Assembly (NCBI GenBank): GCA_903949225.1
Contig: CAJAYZ010000225.1
Span: 1-9,600 of the forward strand
Reading direction: 5' to 3'
Source: an uncultured Planctomycetaceae bacterium
Lineage (GTDB): Bacteria; Planctomycetota; Planctomycetia; Pirellulales; UBA1268
DNA length: 9,600 nt
The notes below the pieces were generated by a model. The model ran no database searches. It saw nothing but the letters and a program-made list of their open reading frames with translations, and was not told the DNA's origin. Positions 1-6,911 of this stretch are shown piece by piece (position 1 is the stretch's first letter; every line of letters begins with the position of its first letter). The position numbers and the translations under genes were made by a program.

Positions 1-67
1 ATCTCGGGGGATTCTACCTTGCGGGTTGGCGTGGCAGCCAACGGCCCCGCGTGGCAAGAGCGGCTCG

Positions 68-1417
68 TCACGGACTGCTTGCGAGGACCTCGCCGATGAG
101 GCCCGCATCGGGGGCCTGAAGGACGACGTAGGTGTTGCGCCCGTCGGCCACCGTCACGCTGCGGGGGACGGCCCTTCCCACCGGCATTCCTTGCCGATCG
201 ACCGCCTGGAGGGCGAGCGTGTGTTGTCCGGCCGGCAATTCCATCCGCACCACTTGGATCGAGTCGGGGAGCAGCCCCCAGCAACGCGTGTCGGCGTTTT
301 CCGCCGCTTCCCAGGCGACGCCGGCGAGATCGAAAGCAAGCGCCGCCGGCCCGAAGCGCTCGACGCCGAGCCCTTCCTTGACGCCGAACACCGTTCCCTT
401 CTTGAGCGCCCGCCGCGCCACGGCGCGGGCGACAGTCCGGTCGTGCACGGCCGCCTCCTGCTCGACGGCCATCCGCGAGATGTCGGTGATCGTCGTGGTC
501 CGCTCCTGCCATGCCACCCCTCCGGCCGCGTGGGCACGCCCCACGGCCACGGCGCTGACGAGCCCCGGCGCCGCCACGACGCGCGGCACCTTGATCGGGG
601 CGACGGTCGGCGGAAGCGACTGCGTGAGGGTGGCGGAAAGGATCTGATCGGCGACGAGGAGCGCCGCGCTCGACGGGATCTCCTCGACGACGACCTTGCA
701 GGGGCCGTGGCCGACGAGCGCGAAGATATGGACGACCCCATGGCCGCGTGGCGAGTGGACGCCGCCGGCAGCGCGAACGACATCGGTCTGCCCCGCCGCG
801 AACTCCGGCTGCCAGTTGACGACCGTGGCGAAGTGCCGGGCGGCGTCGTCGTAGTCGCGGTGGGTCTCTTCGCGGAGGACGCCGCGGAGGTAGGGAGCCA
901 GCGCGATCTGCCGGTACGACGCCTTGGGATTCGTGCCATCCTCTGCCGTGGCTGCGGCGACGATCTCTGCCTGCTTCTCGGCGGCCTGATAGCTGAAGGC
1001 CTCGGCATCGCCGCCGTCACTCGAGAGATTCGTGATCGCGAGCATCGCCCGGAGGAGCACTTTCTCGTGATCCTCGCCGGCGTACGATCGTTGCTGATCG
1101 TCGGAGAGCATCGACCAGGCGTCCTCAGCGGGGCTTTCCTGCTCGAGGTGGTCGAAGTGATCGCGAACCTCCTTGAGGAGATCCTCGGCTTCAATCGGCC
1201 GGCCGTCGGCCAGGGCCACGAGCGCCCGGTCGAGCGTGAGGACGTCCGCATCCCCCGGATGCTTCTCCAGATCGGCCGCGATCAGCCGCTCGGCCTCGGC
1301 GAGATCACCGCGATGGAACGCCGCCCGCACCGGCTCGAGCCGCGTGATGTGCGTGGCGCAGCCGCAGAGCAGCGCGAGGCAGGGGACGACGATGGCAAGC
1401 AGGCCGGGGCGTGGCAT
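68..1417 (-). CDS. COG3014-type outer-membrane lipoprotein with TPR-like N-terminus
   Basis: Predicted 449-residue lipoprotein. The N-terminus is a short hydrophobic signal ending in a lipobox (LLCGC, Cys20 as the lipidated residue). Residues about 27-95 form helical, TPR-like segments (for example GDLAEAERLIAADLEKHPGD). Around 111-131 comes SYAGEDHEKVLLRAMLAITN, the stretch I associate with the COG3014 family, whose members are about 450 residues long. The C-terminal half is rich in beta strands and small residues. The gene starts at an ATG 16 bp after the stop of the LpoB-like gene, so the two are almost certainly one operon. In proteobacteria COG3014 genes also sit beside lpoB-like genes (from memory). 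The biochemical role is unknown; location in the outer membrane facing the periplasm is inferred. No Shine-Dalgarno is visible. A 489-residue ORF on the opposite strand over the same DNA has no recognisable protein character and is a shadow. The family assignment comes from pattern and context, not a search. Confidence 0.8.
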   Translation of the reverse strand: MPRPGLLAIVVPCLALLCGCATHITRLEPVRAAFHRGDLAEAERLIAADLEKHPGDADVLTLDRALVALADGRPIEAEDLLKEVRDHFDHLEQESPAEDAWSMLSDDQQRSYAGEDHEKVLLRAMLAITNLSSDGGDAEAFSYQAAEKQAEIVAAATAEDGTNPKASYRQIALAPYLRGVLREETHRDYDDAARHFATVVNWQPEFAAGQTDVVRAAGGVHSPRGHGVVHIFALVGHGPCKVVVEEIPSSAALLVADQILSATLTQSLPPTVAPIKVPRVVAAPGLVSAVAVGRAHAAGGVAWQERTTTITDISRMAVEQEAAVHDRTVARAVARRALKKGTVFGVKEGLGVERFGPAALAFDLAGVAWEAAENADTRCWGLLPDSIQVVRMELPAGQHTLALQAVDRQGMPVGRAVPRSVTVADGRNTYVVLQAPDAGLIGEVLASSP

Positions 1418-1433
1418 GGCAGCACCAGACGGC

Positions 1434-2120
1434 CTATCGTGACAGCGGGTTTGTCGCCCGCCATCGGCTCAGGCGGCTGTGGTGGTAGCCCTTGACGAGA
1501 TCGGCCGACTGCTTGTCGTAGGTGCCGGTGCGAACGTCGATCAACTCCATCGTCAGCCGGTAGGAGCGCTCGTAGTCGCGGTTCTCGCGCGTCGTACCGG
1601 AGGTGAGCGTGGCGTAGAGGAGGTAGTCGATCGGCTCCCCCTCGCGCTCCAGATGCGTGGCGAACTGCCGCATGTGTTCCGGGATGCAAAGCTGATCGGG
1701 GCGGAGGCGGGTTTCGAGGAGGCCGGCATCGACGACGCGCCGGTTGAGCGGCTGGAAGATGGGGGTTTGGAGGAGCCGGGCGTCGATCACCTGGTAGAGC
1801 TCGTCCTTGAAGTCGCCAATATCCTCGGCGCTTTTGTTCTCGACGCCGACGAAGCAGATTCGCGTTGGTAGGCAGGGGAGGGGCTCGCCGGCGTCGTCAT
1901 ACGACACCTGCTGCACCGGTGTCTCGGCATTCCGGGCGAGGAGCTTGGCGACGGCTTCGTCGACGAGCGGCCCGAACGTCTCGGCGCCTGCCTGATGGCT
2001 CCCCATCAGCGTCTTGTCGCCGGGGTTCACGATTCTCGCAAACTGCCGCTGCCCGCGGCAGCCGGCAAGCGAGACCGCGACAGGCAGCCCGGCAGAAAAA
2101 AGGAACGTGCGACGCAGCAT
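1434..2120 (-). CDS. LpoB-like lipoprotein (penicillin-binding protein activator family)
   Basis: Predicted 228-residue lipoprotein. The signal sequence ends in the lipobox LAGC (Cys21). It begins LRRTFLFSAG, which resembles a Tat motif, so Tat export of a lipoprotein is possible but unproven. The family signature is ICFVGVENKSAEDIGDFKDE at residues 88-107, followed by LYQVIDARL. The C-terminal block YRLTMELIDVRTGTYDKQSA (187-206) matches the conserved end of LpoB/CsgG-like domains. In E. coli, LpoB is an outer-membrane lipoprotein that stimulates the peptidoglycan synthase PBP1b. Whether a comparable partner exists here cannot be told from the window. It is the first gene of a minus-strand operon with the COG3014-type gene. 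The ATG at 2118-2120 is chosen because it gives a complete signal peptide; no Shine-Dalgarno precedes it. A candidate promoter and a palindrome lie upstream. Confidence 0.85.
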   Translation of the reverse strand: MLRRTFLFSAGLPVAVSLAGCRGQRQFARIVNPGDKTLMGSHQAGAETFGPLVDEAVAKLLARNAETPVQQVSYDDAGEPLPCLPTRICFVGVENKSAEDIGDFKDELYQVIDARLLQTPIFQPLNRRVVDAGLLETRLRPDQLCIPEHMRQFATHLEREGEPIDYLLYATLTSGTTRENRDYERSYRLTMELIDVRTGTYDKQSADLVKGYHHSRLSRWRATNPLSR

Positions 2121-2154
2121 GGCACGGCTCCGGCGGAGGAGAGTCGGCCTGGAC

Positions 2155-2190
2155 GCCTATGGGGAGATCGGTGCGCACCGCTCCCCAGGC
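2155..2190. promoter_or_regulatory. Interrupted palindrome in the leader of the LpoB-like gene
   Basis: The centre (2169-2180, CGGTGCGCACCG) is a perfect 12-base palindrome. It is flanked by GGGGAG (2161-2166) and CTCCCC (2181-2186), then by GCCT (2155-2158) and AGGC (2187-2190). The left arm carries two extra AT dinucleotides (2159-2160 and 2167-2168), so 16 pairs form with two bulges. It sits 35-70 bases upstream of the LpoB-like start. It could be an operator for a dimeric regulator or a hairpin in the mRNA leader. No T-run follows on either strand, which argues against an intrinsic terminator. The function is inferred. Confidence 0.4.
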
Positions 2191-2208
2191 AGCCCTCGGC
2201 GGGCGGGG

Positions 2209-2237
2209 ACAATAGCGGGGCGGGGCCTGCGGCGGAA
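2209..2237 (-). promoter_or_regulatory. Candidate promoter of the lipoprotein operon
   Basis: Read on the minus strand there is TTCCGC (2237-2232), a 17-base spacer, then TATTGT (2214-2209). The -35 box is weak against TTGACA, but the spacing is ideal. The start of transcription would fall near 2202, placing the palindrome at 2155-2190 in the 5' leader. This is pattern matching to a sigma-70 consensus only. Confidence 0.25.
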
Positions 2238-2238
2238 G

Positions 2239-2333
2239 GGCAGACGGGGAAAAGGAAAAGGTGCCAGCCACCAAATCTGGGTAGGTTGCAGGCTTGTCCA
2301 ATTTTGGTGGCTGGCACCTTTTCCCCGTCTGCC
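2239..2333. repeat. REP-like long inverted repeat (95 bp)
   Basis: The inner arms AAAAGGTGCCAGCCACCAAA (2256-2275) and its exact reverse complement (2303-2322) are 20 bases each, around a 27-base loop (2276-2302). Outer arms of 11 bases (GGCAGACGGGG at 2239-2249; CCCCGTCTGCC at 2323-2333) extend the stem. The left arm has six extra bases (AAAAGG, 2250-2255) that duplicate the adjacent AAAAGG. The core GGTGCCAGCCACC resembles dispersed repeat cores I recall from planctomycetes and some other bacteria, which may be mobilised by RAYT/IS200-like (Y1) transposases. No transposase lies in this window. The repeat lies between divergent genes, and its right arm overlaps the assumed start of the DUF4261 gene. 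An intrinsic terminator is less likely because the T-rich part is inside the stem and no U-tract follows. Confidence 0.75.
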
Positions 2334-3122
2334 GGCGACGAGATCGATCACGACGCCGAGGATCCGAGGGCTCGGTTCTGCTTCGTCCTTGCCAGCTCCA
2401 CCGAGCCCTGCAACGCAGATAAAGCCGGCGAGGCGGTGACCGAGATCCTCGGGCCGGAGTTTCTCGCGGAAGTCCACGACGACGGCGTGGTCGGCGTCAC
2501 CTGTGGCAGCGAGACGATTGGCTTTCTCGCACTCATGCCCGCTCCGGTTCCCGGCGGTGAGGCGGAGGATAACGCCGACGGCAACTTCCTCTGGCCGAAC
2601 GGCCGCGAGGAGTCTGCGGCCCACCGGGCCCACGTCCTCGTCATCGTGGCGGGCGCGAGTGCCCCCGGCTCTCCCGTGGAGTCAGCGCTGATGCTCTCCA
2701 AGCTGACGCTTGTGGCGCTGCGGCTCTACGACGGCAGCGGCGTGTATTGGGGGAGCGCCGGTGTGTGCAACTCACGAGCTTTCTTCGAGGCCTCTTGCGA
2801 GGGGATGAGCGAGGGACAGCTTCCCGTGCCGGTGTGGCTGCGGTTCCAGTTCGTTCGTGACGACGACGGGACGAAGGGCCTCTATACGCGCGGCATGCCG
2901 CAGTTCGGCTTGATGGACATTGAGGTCGAACGCTTCGACGGCGATCCGGAGGACGTCTTCGGCATCGTCTGCGGAATGGCCCATTACCTTCTGCAGAGCG
3001 GCCCGGTCATCGCTGACGGCAATACCGTGGGGGGCTCGCCCGAGGAGCAGATCATCGTCAGGCACCTGCCGAGTCGGGTCGACCCCGGCAGGACCGTCTA
3101 CAAGATTCTCTTCGGCGGTTGA
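2307..3122 (+). CDS. DUF4261 domain protein, 5' end uncertain
   Basis: The recognisable protein runs from about RARFCFVLASSTEP (near 2367) to the stop at 3120-3122. DUF4261 hallmarks counted from GTG 2307 are: HRAHVLVIVAG (His109 region), the Leu/Lys-rich helix MLSKLTLVALRLYD, VYWG (Tyr147), LYTRGMPQFGLMDIEVE (Tyr193 region), and a C-terminal MAHYLLQSGPVIADGNTVGG. The family has no established biochemical function and is probably cytoplasmic; no signal peptide or membrane segment is present. Upstream in frame the next ATG is at 1995, which would read antisense through the LpoB-like gene and the whole repeat, so it is rejected. GTG 2307 (or TTG 2304) lies inside the repeat's right arm. The true start may have been displaced by the insertion, or the gene may be 5'-truncated. 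The next gene follows after 28 bp. The domain call is firm; the start is not. Confidence 0.7.
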   Translation: MAGTFSPSAGDEIDHDAEDPRARFCFVLASSTEPCNADKAGEAVTEILGPEFLAEVHDDGVVGVTCGSETIGFLALMPAPVPGGEAEDNADGNFLWPNGREESAAHRAHVLVIVAGASAPGSPVESALMLSKLTLVALRLYDGSGVYWGSAGVCNSRAFFEASCEGMSEGQLPVPVWLRFQFVRDDDGTKGLYTRGMPQFGLMDIEVERFDGDPEDVFGIVCGMAHYLLQSGPVIADGNTVGGSPEEQIIVRHLPSRVDPGRTVYKILFGG

Positions 3123-3137
3123 TGGACTCCTTGCAAG

Positions 3138-3144
3138 AAAGGAG
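3138..3144 (+). promoter_or_regulatory. Shine-Dalgarno sequence fixing the start at 3151
   Basis: AAAGGAG, six bases before ATG 3151, is one of the two clear ribosome binding sites in the window. It fixes the start of the NlpC/P60-like gene, although the same frame is open further upstream inside the DUF4261 gene. Confidence 0.7.
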
Positions 3145-3150
3145 CAGAGA

Positions 3151-4033
3151 ATGGGCCTGTCTCGCCGATTTTTGTTTTGCTGGATCCGATGCGGGTGGGC
3201 GTGGATCGGGTTGTCGGCCGCCACCCTGGGCGCCGTGGCGGTGTCGGCTCAGGATCTCCCTTCTGCGGCCGTTGCCGTGGCCGAGGCGCCCGATGAGGGC
3301 GACACCGGCCAGAGCGAGAGCATCGATGAGGCGGCGGGGGCCGTGGCCTATCAAGGCCACTACAAGATCCCATACAAGCTCACCTTCAAGGTACCGCTCC
3401 ACGAGCTTCTCTTCGACGCCAAGAGCCCGCGCGGGAGTGTGGCAGAGGAGAGCTCGGTGCCGCAGCACGAGTGGTATTCAGCGAAGGTGAAACAGAAGTG
3501 GGGCTCGTGGGGGGTGCCGGTGCGGCGCTTCGATTGCCCACCGCAGGTGCTCGCGAAGCCGGTCGAGTGGCGGCGGGAGCGGGTCATAGCCGCGGCGACC
3601 CGGTTCATCGGCTACGAATACCAGCACCACCACGTCCCCGACTGGGACCCGCCCGCGGGATGGCCATGGAAAAGATGCTGCGCCGGCCGCTCTCACGAAA
3701 GCGCCGTCCACCTACGGCGAGCTCCATGCCCAGATGATCGCTCGCCCGGCAGGAGCCGCCGGCGAGTGGTACGAGACGCTCGTCAAGGAGCTCGCGCCGG
3801 GGGACCTCCTCTACATTTCGAACACCGATCGGACGAAGGTCACGCACGTCATCATGTGGGTGGGCCACTGCGCCGAGAGCCCCGACGGCGTGCCGCTGGT
3901 GATCGATTCAACCGGCGGCCAGATCAAGGATTCAAGCGGCCATGCGATCCCCTGCGGAATCCACCTTCGTCCGTTCAAGGAGGGGAGCTGGTATCACCAC
4001 TCTTTTTCCCACGCCCACCGCTGGGTGAAGTGA
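3151..4033 (+). pseudogene. Exported NlpC/P60-like protein, frameshifted with probable internal deletion
   Basis: The first part (frame of ATG 3151) begins with a signal peptide of about 33 residues (cleavage after VSA, before QD). It continues through GHYKIPYKLTFKVPLHELLF (from residue 69) to VIAAATRFIGYEYQHHHVPD (from 145) and GWPWK (to 174). The protein then continues in the next frame: GEWYETLVKELAPGDLLYIS, THVIMWVGH (His codon at 3845-3847), VIDSTGG and HLRPFKEGSWYHHSFSHAHR, ending at TGA 4031-4033. The GDLLYI...HV...WVG...IDSTG order fits an NlpC/P60-type papain-like fold with its His in place. The block expected just after WPWK, a GVDCSNF-like motif with the nucleophilic Cys, is absent in all forward frames. 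The frame changes between 3673 (an AAAA run) and about 3712. Read without correction, the first frame runs on to 4140 with an unrelated tail. Probably a dead peptidase/amidase gene; an assembly error is possible. Likely co-transcribed with the DUF4261 gene. Confidence 0.65.
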
Positions 4034-4158
4034 GCGGGACGATCTCTGGCACGCGATCTGCACTGGCGGAGCCCAGGGGGGCTTGGGATCGGAGTCGGGC
4101 CGAGGGTTGCAGTCGCGCTGGCCCAGCTACCCACGCTTGAATCCGGGCCTCCGTTGCA

Positions 4159-4165
4159 AAGGAAG
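4159..4165 (+). promoter_or_regulatory. Shine-Dalgarno sequence fixing the start at 4172
   Basis: AAGGAAG, six bases before ATG 4172. It favours this ATG over the in-frame TTG at 4154, which would place the ribosome site inside the coding region. The 138 bp before the gene (4034-4171) otherwise holds only a weak 5-bp inverted repeat (4070-4074 / 4079-4083) without a T-run, and no convincing promoter. Confidence 0.6.
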
Positions 4166-4171
4166 ACGTCC

Positions 4172-6838
4172 ATGCGCATCAGCGGCACGCTCTGTCGACT
4201 GTTCGATTCTGCACCGTGGCGCGTTGCAAAACGCCCCGCGCGGCTCGGGCGCCGGCGGCGGGGGGGGTGTCAGAGAACAGCTTGGCAGGGGGGTGAGCGG
4301 CTCGAAGCGCGGGCGATGTTCGCCGCCGCGCCGATGCAGGTGGGGATGAATCTCGAGAATGTCGTCGACTGGTCCCCCGCCTGGACGTTCACCGACGCCT
4401 TTCAAAGCTCGCGGCCGTGGATCGCTCAAGCGGTCGACGTGGCAAGCGGCGCGGGGCTGTGGGATGTCGGTGATGCCCATCCGCTTCCGGTGAACGCCAA
4501 GGGGGAGATCACCCGCTTCGAAACCTGGACGGAGAACGGCCGGCAGTTCCGTCATCAGGCCGCCACGCTCCTGTTCCGTGACGTCGGCAACTATGCCAGT
4601 GGCACCTATCACGCCCAGTGGCAGGGGAAGGGGACGGTGAGCTTCGGGTTTGACGCCCGGGTGCTCTCCACGTCGACCGGCCCCGATGGAATCCACCGGG
4701 CGGAACTCGCCGTCACGCCAACGAGCGCCGGGATCCTCGTCCGCATCGAGTCGACCGATCCGGCCGATCCGGTCCGCGGGATCCATGTGTGGATGCCCGA
4801 CTGGAAAGGGAAGAGCTTCGCCGGCGAGGTGTGGAAGCCGGGGGCGGCGTTCTCGCCGTTCCATCCACTTTTCCTTGAACGCCTCGATCCCTTCGCCGCG
4901 ATCCGCTTCATGGCCTGGCAGGAGACGAATAGCTCCGGCGTCCGCACCGTTGCCGATGCCCGTCCTGCCGATGCCGCCCGACAGAGCTCCGGTCCTGGGG
5001 GCTCGTCGAGCGAGCCGAAGGTCAATGGCGTCTCGATCGAGCAGATGGTGCAACTGGCTAACGACCTCGACGCCGATCCGTGGTTCAACATGCCGCCACG
5101 GGCCGACGACGGATATGTCCGGGCCTTCGCCCAGACGGTCCGCGACCGGCTCGAGCCGGGGCGCAAGGTGTATGTCGAATGGTCGAACGAGATCTGGAAT
5201 TGGGGATGGGGATTTGACGGGGCCCGGTATGTCGACGAGGTCGCCGTGCGCCCCGAATACTCGGGCCTCGACCACTGGCAGATCGCCGGCCGCGAGGCGA
5301 AGCGAGATCTCGACATCTGGAGCGAGGTCTTCGCCGGGCAGACGTCGCGGCTGGTCCGTGTGGCGGCCGGCCAGGCGGCCAACGAATGGATCGTTAATCG
5401 GGTGGCCTCGGCGATGGGGGGCTCGTTCGACGTCCTTGCCATCGCCCCCTACATCCTTCCCACCGACCAGCAGCGCGCGACCTACACCGCCGCGACGACC
5501 GTCGACACGATCCTCGCCGACTGCCGCACCGCCGTCGACACAGCGATCGACTGGACGCGACGCCACAAAACCCTCGCCGACACGTGGTCGAAGACGCTCG
5601 GCCGCCCCATTGGCTTGGTCGCCTATGAAGGGGGCATCCATCTCGACAGCCGTGGCAGCCCCGCCCAGCAATCCTTTTATGACGCCACGAACGATCGGCG
5701 CATGGGAGACCTCTACCGGCAGTATCTCCAGGGCCTCGCCGCTGCCGGGATGAGCCTCTACGTCGACTTCCAATTCACCGGTCAATCGGGGGCTTCCCCG
5801 TGGGGAGATTTCGCCAAGCTCCACGCGATGGATGAGCCGGTGGCTACCGCCTGGCGCTACGCTGCGGTCGTGGCGGCGGCCGATGGGGCGCTGTTCCGGG
5901 CGGCGCCGCGGCCGCCGATCGACTTCGACGGCGACGGCGTCGGGGATGTCGTGTGGCGCGATGCCACGACCGGAGCCTGTGTCGCCTGGCTCCTCGACGC
6001 CGGAGGGGCGACGAAGGGAACGCGCGCCCTTGGCGGCGGCGGCGGGGTGAACGCGCTCGCCACGATCGGCGACTTTGACGGCGACGGCGTTTCCGATCTC
6101 GTGTGGCGCAACAAGACGACCGGGGTGAGCATCCTCAAGCTCCTCCGGGCCGATGGCACGGCGAAGGGGACCGCTTCCCTCGGCGGGAGCGCGGCCTGGC
6201 AGATCGAGACGTCAGACGATTTCGATGGCGACGGCCGCGACGACCTCGTCTGGCGCCACGGTGCCACAGGCTCGACGGTGATTTGGCTGATGAACGCCGG
6301 CCGTGTCGTGGCCAGCGCCACGATCGGCGGTGATGCGGTGTGGCGGCTCGTCTCGACCTCGGGTCGGTATGACGCTGATGGTGACGGCCGGGCCGATCTC
6401 CTCTGGCGGAACGGGACGACCGGCACGACGGTCCTGTGGCTCATGAATGGCCTCGCGAAGCGCTCCGCGACGACGCTCGGTGGGGATCTCCGCTGGGAGG
6501 TGGTGGCCAGTGGCGACTTCGATCGCGACGGCCGGGGGGATCTGGTGTGGCGCGACCGGATCGGCGGGACGGCGGTGGTGTGGCTTATGAACGGGGCGAC
6601 GGCGCTCTCGAGCCGGGCGCTGACGCCGACGGGCCTCTCTTCCCCCGCGGTCTCGTGGTCGATCGTCGCCACGCTCTCGGCCGGGAGCGCCGGCCGACCG
6701 GGGATCGTTGTTCGCGAGACGACCAGCGGCCGGAGCATCGTGTGGTGGATGGACGGGGTGACGATCAGCGCCGCGGCGCCCCTCGGCGGCGATGGACGTG
6801 TGGCGCTCCTGCGGCGCCCCGGCCGGGCCGTTGGCTGA
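4172..6838 (+). CDS. Secreted clan-A-like glycoside hydrolase with FG-GAP/VCBS repeats
   Basis: 888 residues. The N-terminus is a basic leader of about 50 residues ending in GERLEARAMFAA (L44-E45-A46-R47). This is the planctomycete export-associated motif seen in many large cell-surface proteins of the phylum, not a classical signal peptide. Residues about 55-290 look like beta-rich accessory structure (SGTYHAQWQGKGTVSFGFDA). A barrel-like region follows: DADPWFNMPPRADDGYVRAF, then YVEWSNEIWNWGWGF with Glu340 after Asn339 as probable acid/base, and LVAYEGG with Glu486 as probable nucleophile. That Asn-Glu plus late Glu arrangement is typical of clan GH-A. Residues 584-888 are FG-GAP-type repeats. 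The substrate is unknown; a plant or algal polysaccharide or a sulfated glycan is a guess. The family in CAZy terms is not assignable by eye. The 565-residue opposite-strand ORF over 4127-5824 is a shadow. Confidence 0.8.
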   Translation: MRISGTLCRLFDSAPWRVAKRPARLGRRRRGGCQRTAWQGGERLEARAMFAAAPMQVGMNLENVVDWSPAWTFTDAFQSSRPWIAQAVDVASGAGLWDVGDAHPLPVNAKGEITRFETWTENGRQFRHQAATLLFRDVGNYASGTYHAQWQGKGTVSFGFDARVLSTSTGPDGIHRAELAVTPTSAGILVRIESTDPADPVRGIHVWMPDWKGKSFAGEVWKPGAAFSPFHPLFLERLDPFAAIRFMAWQETNSSGVRTVADARPADAARQSSGPGGSSSEPKVNGVSIEQMVQLANDLDADPWFNMPPRADDGYVRAFAQTVRDRLEPGRKVYVEWSNEIWNWGWGFDGARYVDEVAVRPEYSGLDHWQIAGREAKRDLDIWSEVFAGQTSRLVRVAAGQAANEWIVNRVASAMGGSFDVLAIAPYILPTDQQRATYTAATTVDTILADCRTAVDTAIDWTRRHKTLADTWSKTLGRPIGLVAYEGGIHLDSRGSPAQQSFYDATNDRRMGDLYRQYLQGLAAAGMSLYVDFQFTGQSGASPWGDFAKLHAMDEPVATAWRYAAVVAAADGALFRAAPRPPIDFDGDGVGDVVWRDATTGACVAWLLDAGGATKGTRALGGGGGVNALATIGDFDGDGVSDLVWRNKTTGVSILKLLRADGTAKGTASLGGSAAWQIETSDDFDGDGRDDLVWRHGATGSTVIWLMNAGRVVASATIGGDAVWRLVSTSGRYDADGDGRADLLWRNGTTGTTVLWLMNGLAKRSATTLGGDLRWEVVASGDFDRDGRGDLVWRDRIGGTAVVWLMNGATALSSRALTPTGLSSPAVSWSIVATLSAGSAGRPGIVVRETTSGRSIVWWMDGVTISAAAPLGGDGRVALLRRPGRAVG
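5921..6835 (+). repeat. Five FG-GAP/VCBS-type repeats plus one degenerate unit
   Basis: Protein repeats within the hydrolase gene, with a period of about 48-51 residues. Units begin at residues 584, 634, 683, 734 and 782 with DFDGDGVGD, DFDGDGVSD, DFDGDGRDD, DADGDGRAD and DFDRDGRGD. Each continues (L/V)(V/L)WR....TG...(V/L)(I/L)WLM(N) and a LGG....W step. The DxDxDGxxD loops are classical calcium sites of beta-propeller repeats. A sixth unit from about residue 841 keeps VVRETTSGRSIVWWMDG but has lost the calcium loop. Five to seven such units would suit a propeller that binds carbohydrate or protein at the cell surface; that role is inferred. Confidence 0.85.
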
Positions 6839-6863
6839 CGGCTCGCCCGCTTGCCGGTAAGCT
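6835..6863 (+). promoter_or_regulatory. Candidate promoter of the oxidoreductase gene
   Basis: CTGACG (6835-6840), a 17-base spacer, then TAAGCT (6858-6863). The -35 overlaps the TGA stop of the hydrolase gene. Transcription would begin near 6870, which disfavours the GTG at 6870 as a start codon and supports ATG 6912. The match to consensus is modest. Confidence 0.3.
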
Positions 6864-6911
6864 CTCATCGTGCGTCGCTGGGAACTGATGTCTGCCGGGG
6901 GGGGGCGAGCC

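Noticed and set aside
21..50. Imperfect hairpin (GTTGGC at 25-30 / GCCAAC-like at 37-42) just beyond the end of the minus-strand operon
   Set aside because: The stem is short with a bulge and has no T-run on the minus strand, so a terminator call is not supported.
26..1495. 489-residue open frame on the plus strand, longer than the minus-strand gene it overlaps
   Set aside because: The minus-strand protein has a lipobox, TPR-like helices and a COG3014-like segment; the plus-strand translation is Arg/Gly/Asp-rich with no domain. It is a high-GC shadow.
1995..2306. Upstream in-frame extension of the DUF4261 gene from ATG 1995
   Set aside because: It would be antisense to the LpoB-like coding region and read through the palindrome and the inverted repeat; the residues are low-complexity and unlike the domain.
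2239..2333. Reading the long inverted repeat as a rho-independent terminator
   Set aside because: It lies between two divergent gene starts, the loop is 27 bases, and there is no U-tract after the stem on either strand; a REP-like element fits better.
4070..4083. Small inverted repeat AGCCC/GGGCT downstream of the broken NlpC/P60-like gene
   Set aside because: Only five pairs and no following T-tract; expected by chance in GC-rich DNA.
4127..5824. 565-residue open frame on the minus strand
   Set aside because: It lies antisense to the hydrolase gene, whose catalytic motifs, leader and ribosome site are clear. The antisense protein has no recognisable family features.
6870..6911. GTG 6870 as the start of the Gfo/Idh/MocA gene
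   Set aside because: It would put about 14 extra residues before the Tat motif and nearly coincides with the predicted transcription start; ATG 6912 gives a normal Tat signal.
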